64,000 nt of DNA from JAGVPT01 sp963827085. Its GTDB lineage: Bacteria > Bacteroidota > Ignavibacteria > UBA10030 > UBA8401. The translations under genes and the position numbers were made by a program. Positions 1 through 8,714 of this stretch are shown in pieces. A model generated the notes under the pieces. The model was given only the letters and a program-made list of their open reading frames with translations, did not search any database and was not told the DNA's origin. The stretch lies in contig CAWGZY010000005.1 in assembly GCA_963827085.1 (NCBI GenBank), forward strand, positions 884,611-948,610, given 5' to 3'. Positions within the stretch are counted from its first letter, which is position 1. Every line of letters begins with the position of its first letter.

Positions 1-4
1 TTTG

Positions 5-406
5 ATGGATGATAATTTTTACAATTTGCTGCTTCGTTCTTTTGACGACCGTTTGACTGACAGCGAACAACGTCGGCTCGAAAGCGCTCTCAGGTCCTCG
101 GAAGAACTCCGCACTGCGAAAGAAGAGATCGTCGCATTGCGCCATAGGCTTCAAGGTATAAAAGGGAATACGTTCAGACCATTTTTCGCCGAACGAGTAA
201 TGGAGCGCTTACATGACCCTGAATTGTCGATGGCCGAGTACTTTGTCTCGGTCTTTCGGGACGTAGCAATAGGCGCTGCCGTTCTTGTCATCATCTGCAG
301 CGTATACAACATTAGTCGCGAGAATTCCGTCACTTTTGACTCGGCACTTGGCATTCACCATCAAACACTTGAACAAGTCCTAACTTTGGAGACGCCGTTC
401 GAATGA
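5..406 (+). CDS. Putative membrane-anchored anti-sigma-like protein
   Basis: A 133-residue protein with a charged helical N-terminal half (about residues 1-80, rich in E, R and D) and one hydrophobic segment near residues 85-102 (VAIGAAVLVIICSVYNI), followed by a short C-terminal tail. This layout is usual for small anti-sigma factors that hold an ECF sigma factor at the inner membrane, but no zinc-binding Cys/His motif is visible, so the role is inferred. ATG at 5 is chosen; a TGA at 3-5 overlaps it (TGATG), suggesting a translationally coupled upstream gene, plausibly the sigma factor, outside the window. Its own stop overlaps the next start (ATGA at 403-406). Confidence 0.55.
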   Translation: MDDNFYNLLLRSFDDRLTDSEQRRLESALRSSEELRTAKEEIVALRHRLQGIKGNTFRPFFAERVMERLHDPELSMAEYFVSVFRDVAIGAAVLVIICSVYNISRENSVTFDSALGIHHQTLEQVLTLETPFE

Positions 407-1083
407 TTACGAAATTAAAAGTTACGATTATCATTATTGCAACTCTTCTCATTGGCATTCTCCTTGGCGTTGTGGGAAGGGGAGCGTTCGTGAAACGCCA
501 TCACCAAAAACTCGATTCCATAGAACGAACGGAGTTCTTCCTGTCGCGCGTCGATGAAATAGTCGACCCGGACTCTTCGCAGAAGCCTAAAGTCCAAGAA
601 ATTTCTAAGCGAACGGCGCAAAGGATTGAAATACTCTTTGAACGCCACCAAACCGAGATGGCAGTCATTGTAGACTCGATGAAGCAGGAACTTTCCGCCG
701 TTCTTCGCCCGGAACAGAAACAGCGGATAGACCGTGAACTCACGTTCGCGCAGCCGAGCGACACCTCACGTGAGAAATTGGGAGTGTCAATGGCTTTTTC
801 TTATGAATATGCAGAACGGCTGCAGCGCGAACTCGATCTCGACAGCGCTCAAACAGAGAACCTGCTTCTTCTTATTCGCGAATCACACGATAGAATTATG
901 AAACAAGGGAAAAGGGGAATGGAAAACTCTGATGTTGCCCGCAAACGTAGGGAAACGTTTCTGGAGGAGACAAATAAGAAAATTGAAGCACTTTTAAACG
1001 CGAAGCAAAAAGAACAATTTCGCCAGTTGCAACACGAACGAGAACGATTTGTGGAACATGAGCTGCGCGAAGAAGAAGATTGA
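403..1083 (+). CDS. CpxP/Spy-like periplasmic protein, membrane anchored
   Basis: 226 residues. An N-terminal signal anchor (residues about 4-27, very hydrophobic) is followed by a long charged, almost wholly helical region rich in E, K, Q and R. It contains two 'LRPEQKQRIDREL'-like stretches (LNAKQKEQF near the C-terminus) that resemble the LTxxQ helices of the Spy/CpxP/CnrX heavy-metal-sensor family. Such proteins act in the periplasm as chaperones or stress sensors. Its start overlaps the stop of the preceding anti-sigma-like gene by 4 nt, so the two are co-translated and may form a sensor plus anti-sigma module. Family assignment is by pattern only. Confidence 0.5.
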   Translation: MITKLKVTIIIIATLLIGILLGVVGRGAFVKRHHQKLDSIERTEFFLSRVDEIVDPDSSQKPKVQEISKRTAQRIEILFERHQTEMAVIVDSMKQELSAVLRPEQKQRIDRELTFAQPSDTSREKLGVSMAFSYEYAERLQRELDLDSAQTENLLLLIRESHDRIMKQGKRGMENSDVARKRRETFLEETNKKIEALLNAKQKEQFRQLQHERERFVEHELREEED

Positions 1084-1128
1084 GTGCCGTTATACTACAA
1101 TCGTAACTTTATTTACCTATACCTGCAC

Positions 1129-1253
1129 TAGTGCCATTTCTAAAAATAGATAGTGTATTTTTTAATAATTAATTCACCGCAAAGGGCTCCAAGGACGCAA
1201 GGAATTCTTACTATTTTTCAAAAAACCTCTTTGCGCCCTTAGCGTCTTCAATC
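1129..1253. repeat. Dispersed intergenic repeat, family R1, copy a
   Basis: About 125 bp, alignable over its whole length with 11470-11598. The inner part carries imperfect inverted arms: CACCGCAAAGGG...GGACGCAAGG and CTCTTTGCGCCCTTAGCGTC. It lies between the end of the Spy-like gene and the convergent HDOD gene. It contains no ORF of its own and could fold as a hairpin on either strand. Confidence 0.7.
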
Positions 1254-1260
1254 CACCGGC

Positions 1261-2130
1261 TTACGTAAGGAGCTGGATAAGCCCTTTATTCTTTTCGAAT
1301 TCCGCCATTAACTCTTCTCCCGCTCCAACCGAAGTTCGTTCGCCGAAAGAAGGCGAAGCCGCCACAAGTATTTTCCAACATGCGTCATCCTCAATCAAAA
1401 AACCTTGGGGCTGTTCACCGATACCATGTCCCCATTGCTCACACAACAGGTCCGCAAATCGGACGACCGCAGTCAACGTCGGGTCGATAGTTGCCTCGCC
1501 GGCATCGTGATGACACTGCATCACTTCAACAAATTCGGGGGGAAGAGCCCACTTGGTGCCGAGATGACCTCCGATTTCCGTATGAGAGATTGCCAGAGTC
1601 TGTCGCTCGGCTTCAACATCGCGCATCGACAATTCTTTGATCATTTGGTGCGTCACGCTCAGCGAATCCGGAAAGTACTGAATCAACACAAGCTTACCCA
1701 TATCATGCAGAAGTCCCGCAGTAAATTCCTTATCGCCGGTTTTCAGTTTGAAGTGAGAAGCGATGACACGCGACAGCGTCGCCGTCGAAATAGAGTGCTT
1801 CCACAACGCTTCCAGGTCTCCCCATTGCTGCATATTGAGGAAAATCAGGCGCTGTTTCATGTGATACGCAAGGAGAAGCCGGCTGGTTTCTTCAAGCCCG
1901 ACAAGAGCGATTGCGCTGTTCACATTCTTCACGTATCCCCGGATTCCGTAGTACGGGGCGTTTGCAGCGCGTAAAATATTTGCCGTGAGGGCCGCGTCGG
2001 ATTCGATGAGGTGCGTAATTTTCACGGTCGAAATATCGTCGTTGCTGAGCGCTGAAAGGATCTCCGTTATAACGGCAGGGAAAGGTACAATTTCGTTGAT
2101 CTCGTCTATTTCAGAGCGGATGTCCCGCAT
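1261..2130 (-). CDS. HDOD domain signalling protein
   Basis: 289 residues, soluble. An HDOD domain fills roughly residues 15-215: it begins with a FPAVITEILSAL segment and includes the degenerate metal-dependent phosphohydrolase core AGLLHDMGKLVL and the helix HTEIGGHLGTKWALP. HDOD proteins are HD-superfamily relatives that usually lack catalysis and serve in signal transduction linked to c-di-GMP, chemotaxis or surface behaviour. No second output domain is visible. It is transcribed alone, convergent with the upstream pair. The upstream region shows no strong Shine-Dalgarno site, so the start is less certain than the fold. Confidence 0.8.
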   Translation of the reverse strand: MRDIRSEIDEINEIVPFPAVITEILSALSNDDISTVKITHLIESDAALTANILRAANAPYYGIRGYVKNVNSAIALVGLEETSRLLLAYHMKQRLIFLNMQQWGDLEALWKHSISTATLSRVIASHFKLKTGDKEFTAGLLHDMGKLVLIQYFPDSLSVTHQMIKELSMRDVEAERQTLAISHTEIGGHLGTKWALPPEFVEVMQCHHDAGEATIDPTLTAVVRFADLLCEQWGHGIGEQPQGFLIEDDACWKILVAASPSFGERTSVGAGEELMAEFEKNKGLIQLLT

Positions 2131-2716
2131 CGATTGATACTCACGCTGAGATTCTTGAATAGAAAGGAGCTAACAGGTGAAACGAGAGATGGTAACTACG
2201 GCCGGTTTCAATTTATATCAACATCGTCCAATGTTCGTCCGAGGTAACATGCCGAACAAAGCCGAGAAAGCCATTGGTTTTATCGATCCCGACCATCTTC
2301 ATCAGACATTTCGCAAATCAGCAGTCTGCTCGCATAAATGTAGTTGGAAGAGTGGGAAGAGTCAAGGAGAAAAAGGGGCGTTTCCTCATGTACGGAGTTC
2401 AAATATCCTTTCGGCGTCCTTGTAATCCGTAACGGAAAATATTTTTGGATTCAAAATTGCGAGACCTAGACGACCCGGAATCAATTGAAGGTACATGAAG
2501 CAGCCTACAGGCCAAGTATTGTTGATAATGCTGCCAAATAGTTACATATTGAGACATCTGAAAAATTTTTTCACGCAAAGGCGAAACAAATCTGTTTTAG
2601 AGTCAACGTGCGACTTCGCGTCTGGCGAAGCCATCCCCTCGGGATTTGCGCGATATTTTCAGCACTCTGTAAAAGCTCCCTTGGACTTTGTTCTAATTAG
2701 GACACTACCGTATTTT
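2131..2716. other. Intergenic region, no supported gene
   Basis: Roughly 590 bp between the divergent HDOD gene and the deoC promoter. An AAAGGAG site at 2163-2169 precedes a GTG ORF (2177-2425), but the translated product has biased, non-protein-like composition. A segment near 2605-2655 (GGCGAAGCC...CTCGGGATTTGCGCG) resembles GGGATTTGCGCG near 21070 and looks like dispersed repeat debris. Confidence 0.5.
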
Positions 2717-2748
2717 TTGAATTATTCAAAATTTTCATATTATCTTTG
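2717..2748 (+). promoter_or_regulatory. Bacteroidota-type promoter for deoC cluster
   Basis: TTGAAT at 2717-2722, an 18-nt spacer, then TATCTTTG at 2741-2748, a full match to the TAnnTTTG -7 consensus of Bacteroidota. It lies about 115 nt upstream of the deoC start and would give a leader of about 105 nt. No hairpin or operator is obvious in the leader. Confidence 0.6.
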
Positions 2749-2863
2749 TAATAGCGGCTTAACAACGCCCAGGACGTATGGAGAGAAATAATTGAATGAG
2801 TGAAAATATCCGTTATTATTACCCACAGAACTTATTAATCGAAAAGAGCAAACAGGAGATTAT

Positions 2864-3583
2864 ATGAATCAGCTAATAACTCTTAAATCTCTAGCTAGGA
2901 TGATCGATCATTCACTCCTCCACCCGACAGTGACCGATGCCGAAATTATACGAGGATGTGAAATTGCCAAAAAGTATAACGTTGCGACTGTGTGTATAAA
3001 ACCGTATGCAATTGAAATTTGCAAACAACACCTTTCCGGGAGCGAAGTAGGTATTTGCTCCGTTGTGACATTTCCTCACGGCAACAGTACGACAACAATA
3101 AAAGTACAAGAGGCGGAAGAAGCCCTTGAACTCGGCGCGACAGAAATTGATATGGTCGTTAATATCGGAAAAGTATTAGGCGGGGACTGGGCGTATGTCT
3201 CGGAAGAGGTAAAACGGGTGAACGATGCTGTAACATCGAAGGGCGCCCTTCTTAAAGTAATATTCGAAAACGATTATCTTTCCGATAGACATATCGCTAA
3301 ACTTTGTGAAATATGTTCTGGACATTCGGTCGCTTTTGTAAAAACATCTACAGGATACGGATTTGTGAAGCAGCCGAACGGAATGTATTCATACAAGGGG
3401 GCGACCGATCATCATTTAAAATTAATGAGAGAAACCATCTCCGAGAGCGTCCAAGTAAAAGCCGCCGGCGGCGTTCGTACGATCGATGATGTGCTGCGAG
3501 TTCTTTCGCTCGGCGTTACTCGTATTGGCGCCACAGCGACAGTTGAAATAATGGAAGGGGCAAAGGCAAGAGGAATCGCGTAG
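2864..3583 (+). CDS. deoC: Deoxyribose-phosphate aldolase
   Basis: 239 residues, normal length for bacterial DeoC. It cleaves 2-deoxyribose-5-phosphate to glyceraldehyde-3-phosphate and acetaldehyde in the cytosol. The class I aldolase signature is complete: Schiff-base Lys160 in AFVKTSTGYG, Lys199 in VKAAGGVR and Asp96 in EIDMVVN. An AGGAG site at 2854-2858 fixes the ATG. It is the first gene of a run with three secreted hydrolases, 30 nt before the next start, behind a consensus promoter. DeoC here may serve deoxynucleoside salvage, or a deoxysugar or retro-aldol step linked to the glycan hydrolases; the latter is inference from position. Confidence 0.95.
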   Translation: MNQLITLKSLARMIDHSLLHPTVTDAEIIRGCEIAKKYNVATVCIKPYAIEICKQHLSGSEVGICSVVTFPHGNSTTTIKVQEAEEALELGATEIDMVVNIGKVLGGDWAYVSEEVKRVNDAVTSKGALLKVIFENDYLSDRHIAKLCEICSGHSVAFVKTSTGYGFVKQPNGMYSYKGATDHHLKLMRETISESVQVKAAGGVRTIDDVLRVLSLGVTRIGATATVEIMEGAKARGIA

Positions 3584-3613
3584 TTTGTTAATTTTGGTTT
3601 TGCGAAAATTGCT

Positions 3614-5083
3614 ATGGCACAAAAAACCATCCTTCTAATTATTATTTTTTCCATTTCTGTTTTTGCCCAGACAAAACAAAATCATGGCAGGCTATTGGTC
3701 TCGCCAAACGGCCACTATCTGCAATACGAAGACGGTACGCCGTTCTTTTGGCTCGGCGATACGGCGTGGGAGTTATTCCACAGGCTCAACAGAGAAGAAG
3801 CCGCATACTATTTGAAAACGCGGAAGGAACAAGGGTTCAATGTCGTTCAAGGGGTACTTCTTTCTGAGTTTGACGGGTTAACAACTCCAAATGCTTATGG
3901 TGCCTTACCATTGATTGATGGCGATCCTACAAAACTTAGAACCACTTCAGGTAATGACACATCGAAAGCCGGAGAATATGATTACTGGGACCATGCGGAC
4001 TATATTATCGAAAAAGCGGCGGAACTTGGAATGTATATTGGATTACTCCCATGCTGGGGTGAATATGTCATACCCCGTGAAGGGAAAGCCATAATCAACT
4101 CTGAAGCACAAGCATACACGTACGGAAACATCGTGGGGAAGAGATATCGTTACCAAAACAACATCATCTGGATTTTAGGCGGCGATCGATTACCGAACGA
4201 ACGGGCTAATGGATTGAATCTTTGGCGTGCGATGGCAAAAGGGATCGCTGATGGGACGAACGGTGTTGATGATTTTAACAGCAAGACGGATTATTCAACA
4301 ACGTTAATGACGTACCATTGTTTCGTCTCTTCTTCGGAATGGTTTCAGAACGATGAATGGCTCGATCTCAACATGTGGGGTTCATATCATTCAGATTACA
4401 GCTTGAGCCGCGCTTACGAGCAGTCGTTCGCCGATTGGCATCTTCCGAATCCGAAACCTACGATCAACGGAGAACCGGCGTACGAAGAGCATGCTGTCAA
4501 TTGGATGGAAAATAACGGAACTTTTACTCCCTTTGATGTGCGGCAAATAGCGTATTGGTCGGTATTTGCCGGCGCATGCGGGCATACCTATGGCTGCAAC
4601 CCGGTTTGGCAATTCTATGATGAAGGAAGAAAGCCCATCACGTTCGTGCATACCTATTGGCAGCAAGCTTTGAAAGACGAAGGAGCATCTGAACTAAAAT
4701 TTTTGAAACACTTGATCGAATCAAGGCCGATGCTTGAAAGAGAGCCGGACCAATCAATTATTTTTAAAGGAGAAGGTTCAGGGTCAAGGCATTGCGTTGC
4801 CACAAAAGGGAATAGCTATCTCTTTGTTTATATACCAACGGGAAATCCGGTCACGATTCGGATGGGAAAAATCTCGGGCGATTCGGTCACAGGATGGTGG
4901 TATGATCCAAGAAATGGCCAAGCGACAAGGATTGGAGAATATAAGAATTCTGGAGAACGTGGTTTTGTTCCGCCGGGAATCACAAAAGAACTGGATTGGT
5001 TAAAAACCGGACGCGGCTGCGATTGGGTTTTAGTATTAGATGACGTCAAGGCATCTTTTGCATGGCCAGGGTCAGTGAATTAA
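3614..5083 (+). CDS. GH140-type glycoside hydrolase (DUF4038 family)
   Basis: 489 residues with a signal peptide (residues 1-19, ending SVFAQ), hence secreted. The N-terminal DUF4038-type barrel shows FFWLGDTAWELFHRL near 44-58, then RYQNNIIWILGGDR with Asp191 and TINGEPAYEEH with Glu287. These two acids sit where the catalytic pair is expected in GH140 apiosidases. The last 90 residues (GWWYDPRNGQA...FVPPG...DWVLVLDD) match the 'collagen-binding-like' beta domain that always follows DUF4038. GH140 enzymes act on plant pectin side chains (apiose in RG-II); the exact substrate here is unknown. It lies between deoC and an SGNH hydrolase. No strong ribosome site is seen before the ATG. Confidence 0.8.
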   Translation: MAQKTILLIIIFSISVFAQTKQNHGRLLVSPNGHYLQYEDGTPFFWLGDTAWELFHRLNREEAAYYLKTRKEQGFNVVQGVLLSEFDGLTTPNAYGALPLIDGDPTKLRTTSGNDTSKAGEYDYWDHADYIIEKAAELGMYIGLLPCWGEYVIPREGKAIINSEAQAYTYGNIVGKRYRYQNNIIWILGGDRLPNERANGLNLWRAMAKGIADGTNGVDDFNSKTDYSTTLMTYHCFVSSSEWFQNDEWLDLNMWGSYHSDYSLSRAYEQSFADWHLPNPKPTINGEPAYEEHAVNWMENNGTFTPFDVRQIAYWSVFAGACGHTYGCNPVWQFYDEGRKPITFVHTYWQQALKDEGASELKFLKHLIESRPMLEREPDQSIIFKGEGSGSRHCVATKGNSYLFVYIPTGNPVTIRMGKISGDSVTGWWYDPRNGQATRIGEYKNSGERGFVPPGITKELDWLKTGRGCDWVLVLDDVKASFAWPGSVN

Positions 5084-5093
5084 CTTTTATTAT

Positions 5094-5735
5094 ATGCGAA
5101 AGAATTTCAGGAAACAGCAAAGAAATAATCAGTCGGAGTTTTTCTTCATTGTTCTCCCTCTGATTCTCACCACTGTACTAGCTGCAGGAAACGCAGTGGC
5201 GCAACAGCGGGATACAACTAAAACGATAATCATGTTTGGCAATTCAATCACCCATCAAGGGAAATGGGAAGATATTCTGAACCGTAGCGACGTAGTAAAT
5301 TGGGGAATCCCGGGATTTACAACGGAGCAGTTATCGTGGACAATAAAGGACATTTTGAAACAATATAAACCTGCAATATGCTTTATTGAAGGGGGGATAA
5401 ATGATTACACATTGGGTATAACCACTGAACGAATCTATCAAAACCAAATAATAGTGATGGATTCTTTGGCGCATAATAAAATCATTCCAGTGTACCAGAC
5501 TACTCTGTACCAGCTTCATAGCGAAAAAATCAATCGATCTATCGACGCCCTCAATTTTTTAATGCAGAAATTTTGTGAAGAGCGCGGGTATGGATTTATC
5601 GACCTTCGCCCGGTACTTGCTAAGGACGGAGACATGATTCCAGAATTAACAACTGACGGCACCCATTTAAAGCCGGAAGCATACATCCCATGGGGCAAAG
5701 AAATCGAAAAATTTTTGAAAGGCCATCCATTGTAA
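5094..5735 (+). CDS. Secreted SGNH/GDSL-family hydrolase
   Basis: 213 residues with an N-terminal hydrophobic signal segment (about 16-36, VLPLILTTVLAAGNAVA). SGNH blocks are present in order: MFGNSIT (nucleophile Ser of block I), NWGIPGFTT (block II Gly), EGGINDYTLG (block III Asn) and DGTHLKPEAY (block V Asp and His). The family includes carbohydrate esterases that remove acetyl groups from glycans, as well as lipases. Beside the GH140 and GH92 enzymes a deacetylase role is plausible but inferred. It starts 10 nt after the GH140 stop, so the genes are probably co-transcribed. Confidence 0.8.
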   Translation: MRKNFRKQQRNNQSEFFFIVLPLILTTVLAAGNAVAQQRDTTKTIIMFGNSITHQGKWEDILNRSDVVNWGIPGFTTEQLSWTIKDILKQYKPAICFIEGGINDYTLGITTERIYQNQIIVMDSLAHNKIIPVYQTTLYQLHSEKINRSIDALNFLMQKFCEERGYGFIDLRPVLAKDGDMIPELTTDGTHLKPEAYIPWGKEIEKFLKGHPL

Positions 5736-5816
5736 TTTTCTCACTTCACATTCAATGGATTCCTTTTTGCTTGTGCGCGCAAGGCTGTATGAACAGCACA
5801 TACTGCGGATGACTCT

Positions 5817-8153
5817 ATGAAGACTATAATTGCGATAGTGATGCTCATCTTTTCAGTGATTGTCAATGCTCAACAAATAAAGACACCGCTGGATTACGTT
5901 AATGTCTTTACCGGAACATCAAATTCACGGTGGATGCTTTTTCCCGGCGCGACACTCCCTTTCGGAATGGTAAAACTCAGTCCCGACAATCAAAACAATG
6001 TTTGGAACGGCGGATATGAATATACCGTGAGCAGCATATCGGGGTTCAGCCATCTTCATGCCATGAGTCTCAGCGGTGTAAGCCTTATGCCGGCAACCGG
6101 AAAACTGGATCTTTACCCGGATTTTGTAAAAGTATTTCCCGGTGAACCCGACGGCCCTTTCGGCGGCATGTGGACTGCCGGCTATCGCTCGCGATTTAAG
6201 AAGGAGACAGAGAAAGGAAGTCCCGGATACTATGCTGTGAAGCTGTTGGATTATGACATAAATGTTGAAATCACTTCAACGTTGCGATGCGGCGTGATGC
6301 GGCTAACGTATCCTGAATCCCGCCAAGCTCACCTCATTTTGAACAATAATTTCCCTGCCGAAGAACGTTCTTTCATATTTGAATCATATACAAAAAAAGT
6401 AAGCCCTGCTGAAATTGAAGGCTATGTCAGACAATCAAATCAGTATGCAGGTAATTACACGGTTTATTATGTTATCGAAATGAGTACACCGTTTACTTCG
6501 ATGGACGCGTGGATAACAAATGACAAGAAAGCGCTCCAAAGCATCTATGGTACGGAATGGCAGAGGCCGCGAAGATATGTTACCGATATCAAAGAGTTCA
6601 AAGATTCGAGCAGCTCTGGAATCGTTTTGAATTTCGAAACTGTCAACAATGAAACAATCGTTGTGAGAACCGGAATTTCTTTTGTCAGCATCGACAATGC
6701 GAGGCAGAATCTATCAACCGAAATCAAACCGTTTGGCTGGAATTTCGATGCGGTAGTAAAAAACGCTCAGAAAACATGGGAAGAACTCCTCGGCAAAGTC
6801 GAAATTTCGGACAGCAACGAAGTGAACAAAGAAAAATTCTACACATGCTTATACCGATCTTTTACAGGCAAGAGCATCTTTAACGATGTCAACGGAGAAT
6901 ATCCGGATATGTGCGGCAAGATCCAGACGCTTCCCCAAAATACAGATGCTGTGTACAGTGCAGACGGATTTTGGGGAGGGCAATGGGACCTTGCGCCGTT
7001 GTGGACGTTGGTAACTCCGAACTATGCAAGCTCATGGACTAAATCATGGCTCGAACTTGCCGACAAAGGGGGGTGGATCCCCGAGGCGCCGACAGGCCTC
7101 AAGTACGCACCGATCATGGGTGCACAACATCACAATGCACTTATTATTAGCAGCTACCAAAAAGGGATTCGGGATTTTGATGTCGAAAAAGCATTCAGCG
7201 ACATTCATCACGACCTCACAACGCAGGGAATCAATTACCCGTGCGGCGGTTTTGCCGGCAATCGACAAATGAAAGCGTATATGGAGTACGGATATGTGCC
7301 TGATGAAGATGGGCCGGTTTCAAATACTTTGGAATATGCGTATGATGATTGGTGTGCCGGGCAAATGGCATTGGCATTACACAAAACCGCCGAGTATAAA
7401 TATTTTAACGAACGTTCACAAAACTACCGCAATGTGTTCGATTCCTCAACCGGTTTTGTAAGGAGAAAACATCGAGACGGTCGATGGGTCGAGCCATTCG
7501 ATCTTTTTGCATTTGGCACTCAAGGTGGATGGAATGGTGCCGGATATATGGAAGGCGACGCATGGATCTATACTGTTTTTGTTCCGCACGACCTGCCGGG
7601 AATTATCAGCCTGATTGGTAAGGAGAGGTTTAATTCTAGGCTTGAAGAAGGTTTTCAAAAACGGTACTTCGATCTTGGAAACGAGCCGAGCCTCGAGTCG
7701 CCTTTTCTTTTTAATTATTCAGGTAAACCCTGGCTTACGCAAAAATATGCACGGTACGTATTGGACAATTTTTATGATACTTCACCGTACACCGGCTGGG
7801 TCGGCGAAGAAGACGAAGGCCAGCTCAGTGCATATTTTGTTTTGCTATCTATGGGATTGTTTGAAATGGACGGCGGCTGCTCCGTTAAACCTTATTATGA
7901 TATAAGCAGCCCGTTATTTAGAAAAATAGTGATTCACCTCGACCCCAATTATTATAGAGGGAAAGCATTCACGATAGAAACGATAAACAACTCAGAAAAA
8001 AATATTTATATCCAATCTGTAAAACTGAACGGTGCACCGTTGAGCAAACCTTTTGTATGGCATAGCGATATAGTCAATGGGGGAGAACTTATTTTTGAGA
8101 TGGGGCATGAACCTAATCAGAATTGGGGCACGGAATTGCAGGGAATCAGGTAA
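5817..8153 (+). CDS. GH92 alpha-mannosidase, secreted
   Basis: 778 residues, typical for GH92, with a signal peptide (1-19, IVNAQ). The family start TPLDYVNVFTGT...FPGATLPFGMVKLSPDNQ is clear. The catalytic region contains the acid Glu506 in NTLEYAYDDW and the base Asp666 in GEEDEGQLSAYFVLLSMG. GH92 enzymes are calcium-dependent exo-alpha-mannosidases that trim high-mannose N-glycans or yeast mannan at the cell surface or in the periplasm. It closes the deoC cluster. Its last 8 nt overlap the convergent response-regulator gene. The usual GNED motif reads GEED here, a conservative change. No SusC/SusD pair accompanies it. Confidence 0.93.
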   Translation: MKTIIAIVMLIFSVIVNAQQIKTPLDYVNVFTGTSNSRWMLFPGATLPFGMVKLSPDNQNNVWNGGYEYTVSSISGFSHLHAMSLSGVSLMPATGKLDLYPDFVKVFPGEPDGPFGGMWTAGYRSRFKKETEKGSPGYYAVKLLDYDINVEITSTLRCGVMRLTYPESRQAHLILNNNFPAEERSFIFESYTKKVSPAEIEGYVRQSNQYAGNYTVYYVIEMSTPFTSMDAWITNDKKALQSIYGTEWQRPRRYVTDIKEFKDSSSSGIVLNFETVNNETIVVRTGISFVSIDNARQNLSTEIKPFGWNFDAVVKNAQKTWEELLGKVEISDSNEVNKEKFYTCLYRSFTGKSIFNDVNGEYPDMCGKIQTLPQNTDAVYSADGFWGGQWDLAPLWTLVTPNYASSWTKSWLELADKGGWIPEAPTGLKYAPIMGAQHHNALIISSYQKGIRDFDVEKAFSDIHHDLTTQGINYPCGGFAGNRQMKAYMEYGYVPDEDGPVSNTLEYAYDDWCAGQMALALHKTAEYKYFNERSQNYRNVFDSSTGFVRRKHRDGRWVEPFDLFAFGTQGGWNGAGYMEGDAWIYTVFVPHDLPGIISLIGKERFNSRLEEGFQKRYFDLGNEPSLESPFLFNYSGKPWLTQKYARYVLDNFYDTSPYTGWVGEEDEGQLSAYFVLLSMGLFEMDGGCSVKPYYDISSPLFRKIVIHLDPNYYRGKAFTIETINNSEKNIYIQSVKLNGAPLSKPFVWHSDIVNGGELIFEMGHEPNQNWGTELQGIR

Positions 8154-8544
8154 CAGCTTTAAACGGAGATCCGAGATATTTTTTTACGTGTTTGATGAAG
8201 TCTTCAGGCTTGATGGGTTTCGTCAAATAATCGTCCGCACCGGAGGCCTTTGCCTCCTCGATATCAGTTTGACTTTGCAGAGCGCTTACAACGATAACAG
8301 GGGTTTTCATTGTTTGTTCGTTATTTCTGATCCGGCGGCACATCTCAAATCCGTTCATATCCGGCATCACTAAATCGACGACGATCAGATCGGGTACCGC
8401 TTCCCGTATCTTTTCCATCGCTTCCTGGCCGTTCGAGGCGACCATCACGTCGTACCCTGCAAGAATAATATTGCGCTGCAGAACTGCTCGTGTGAGCCTC
8501 TCATCATCAACAATCAGAACTTTCTTACGCTGTTCAGTTGGCAT
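8146..8544 (-). CDS. Single-domain (CheY-like) response regulator
   Basis: 132 residues, a receiver domain and nothing more. The acidic pair is in VLIVDDE, the phospho-acceptor Asp57 in VVDLVMPDMNG, the switch Ser in VVSALQ and the conserved Lys109 in DDYLTKPIKP. Stand-alone receivers usually relay phosphate between a histidine kinase and another protein, or bind a motor or diguanylate cyclase. No kinase is nearby. It converges on, and overlaps by 8 nt, the end of the GH92 gene. Confidence 0.9.
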   Translation of the reverse strand: MPTEQRKKVLIVDDERLTRAVLQRNIILAGYDVMVASNGQEAMEKIREAVPDLIVVDLVMPDMNGFEMCRRIRNNEQTMKTPVIVVSALQSQTDIEEAKASGADDYLTKPIKPEDFIKHVKKYLGSPFKAVT

Positions 8545-8714
8545 GGTGTGAAAAAAAAATTATACGCTTCAAAGCTACGCCGTTTAATCCTTGTTCGACA
8601 GTGATGCATTCGAGAAAATGTATGGGGTTTCGACGCGAAAGTCAACAATGAAAAAGCTGTCACTCATGAAGGGAAAATGCACCCCAAATAGCCGGTTCCA
8701 TTTTCACATTACGG

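Noticed and set aside
1405..1974. 189-codon ORF on the plus strand
   Set aside because: Antisense shadow of the well-supported HDOD gene.
2177..2425. GTG-started 82-codon ORF with a perfect AAAGGAG site
   Set aside because: The product has no hydrophobic core or family resemblance and lies in repeat-like intergenic DNA; the ribosome site is probably chance.
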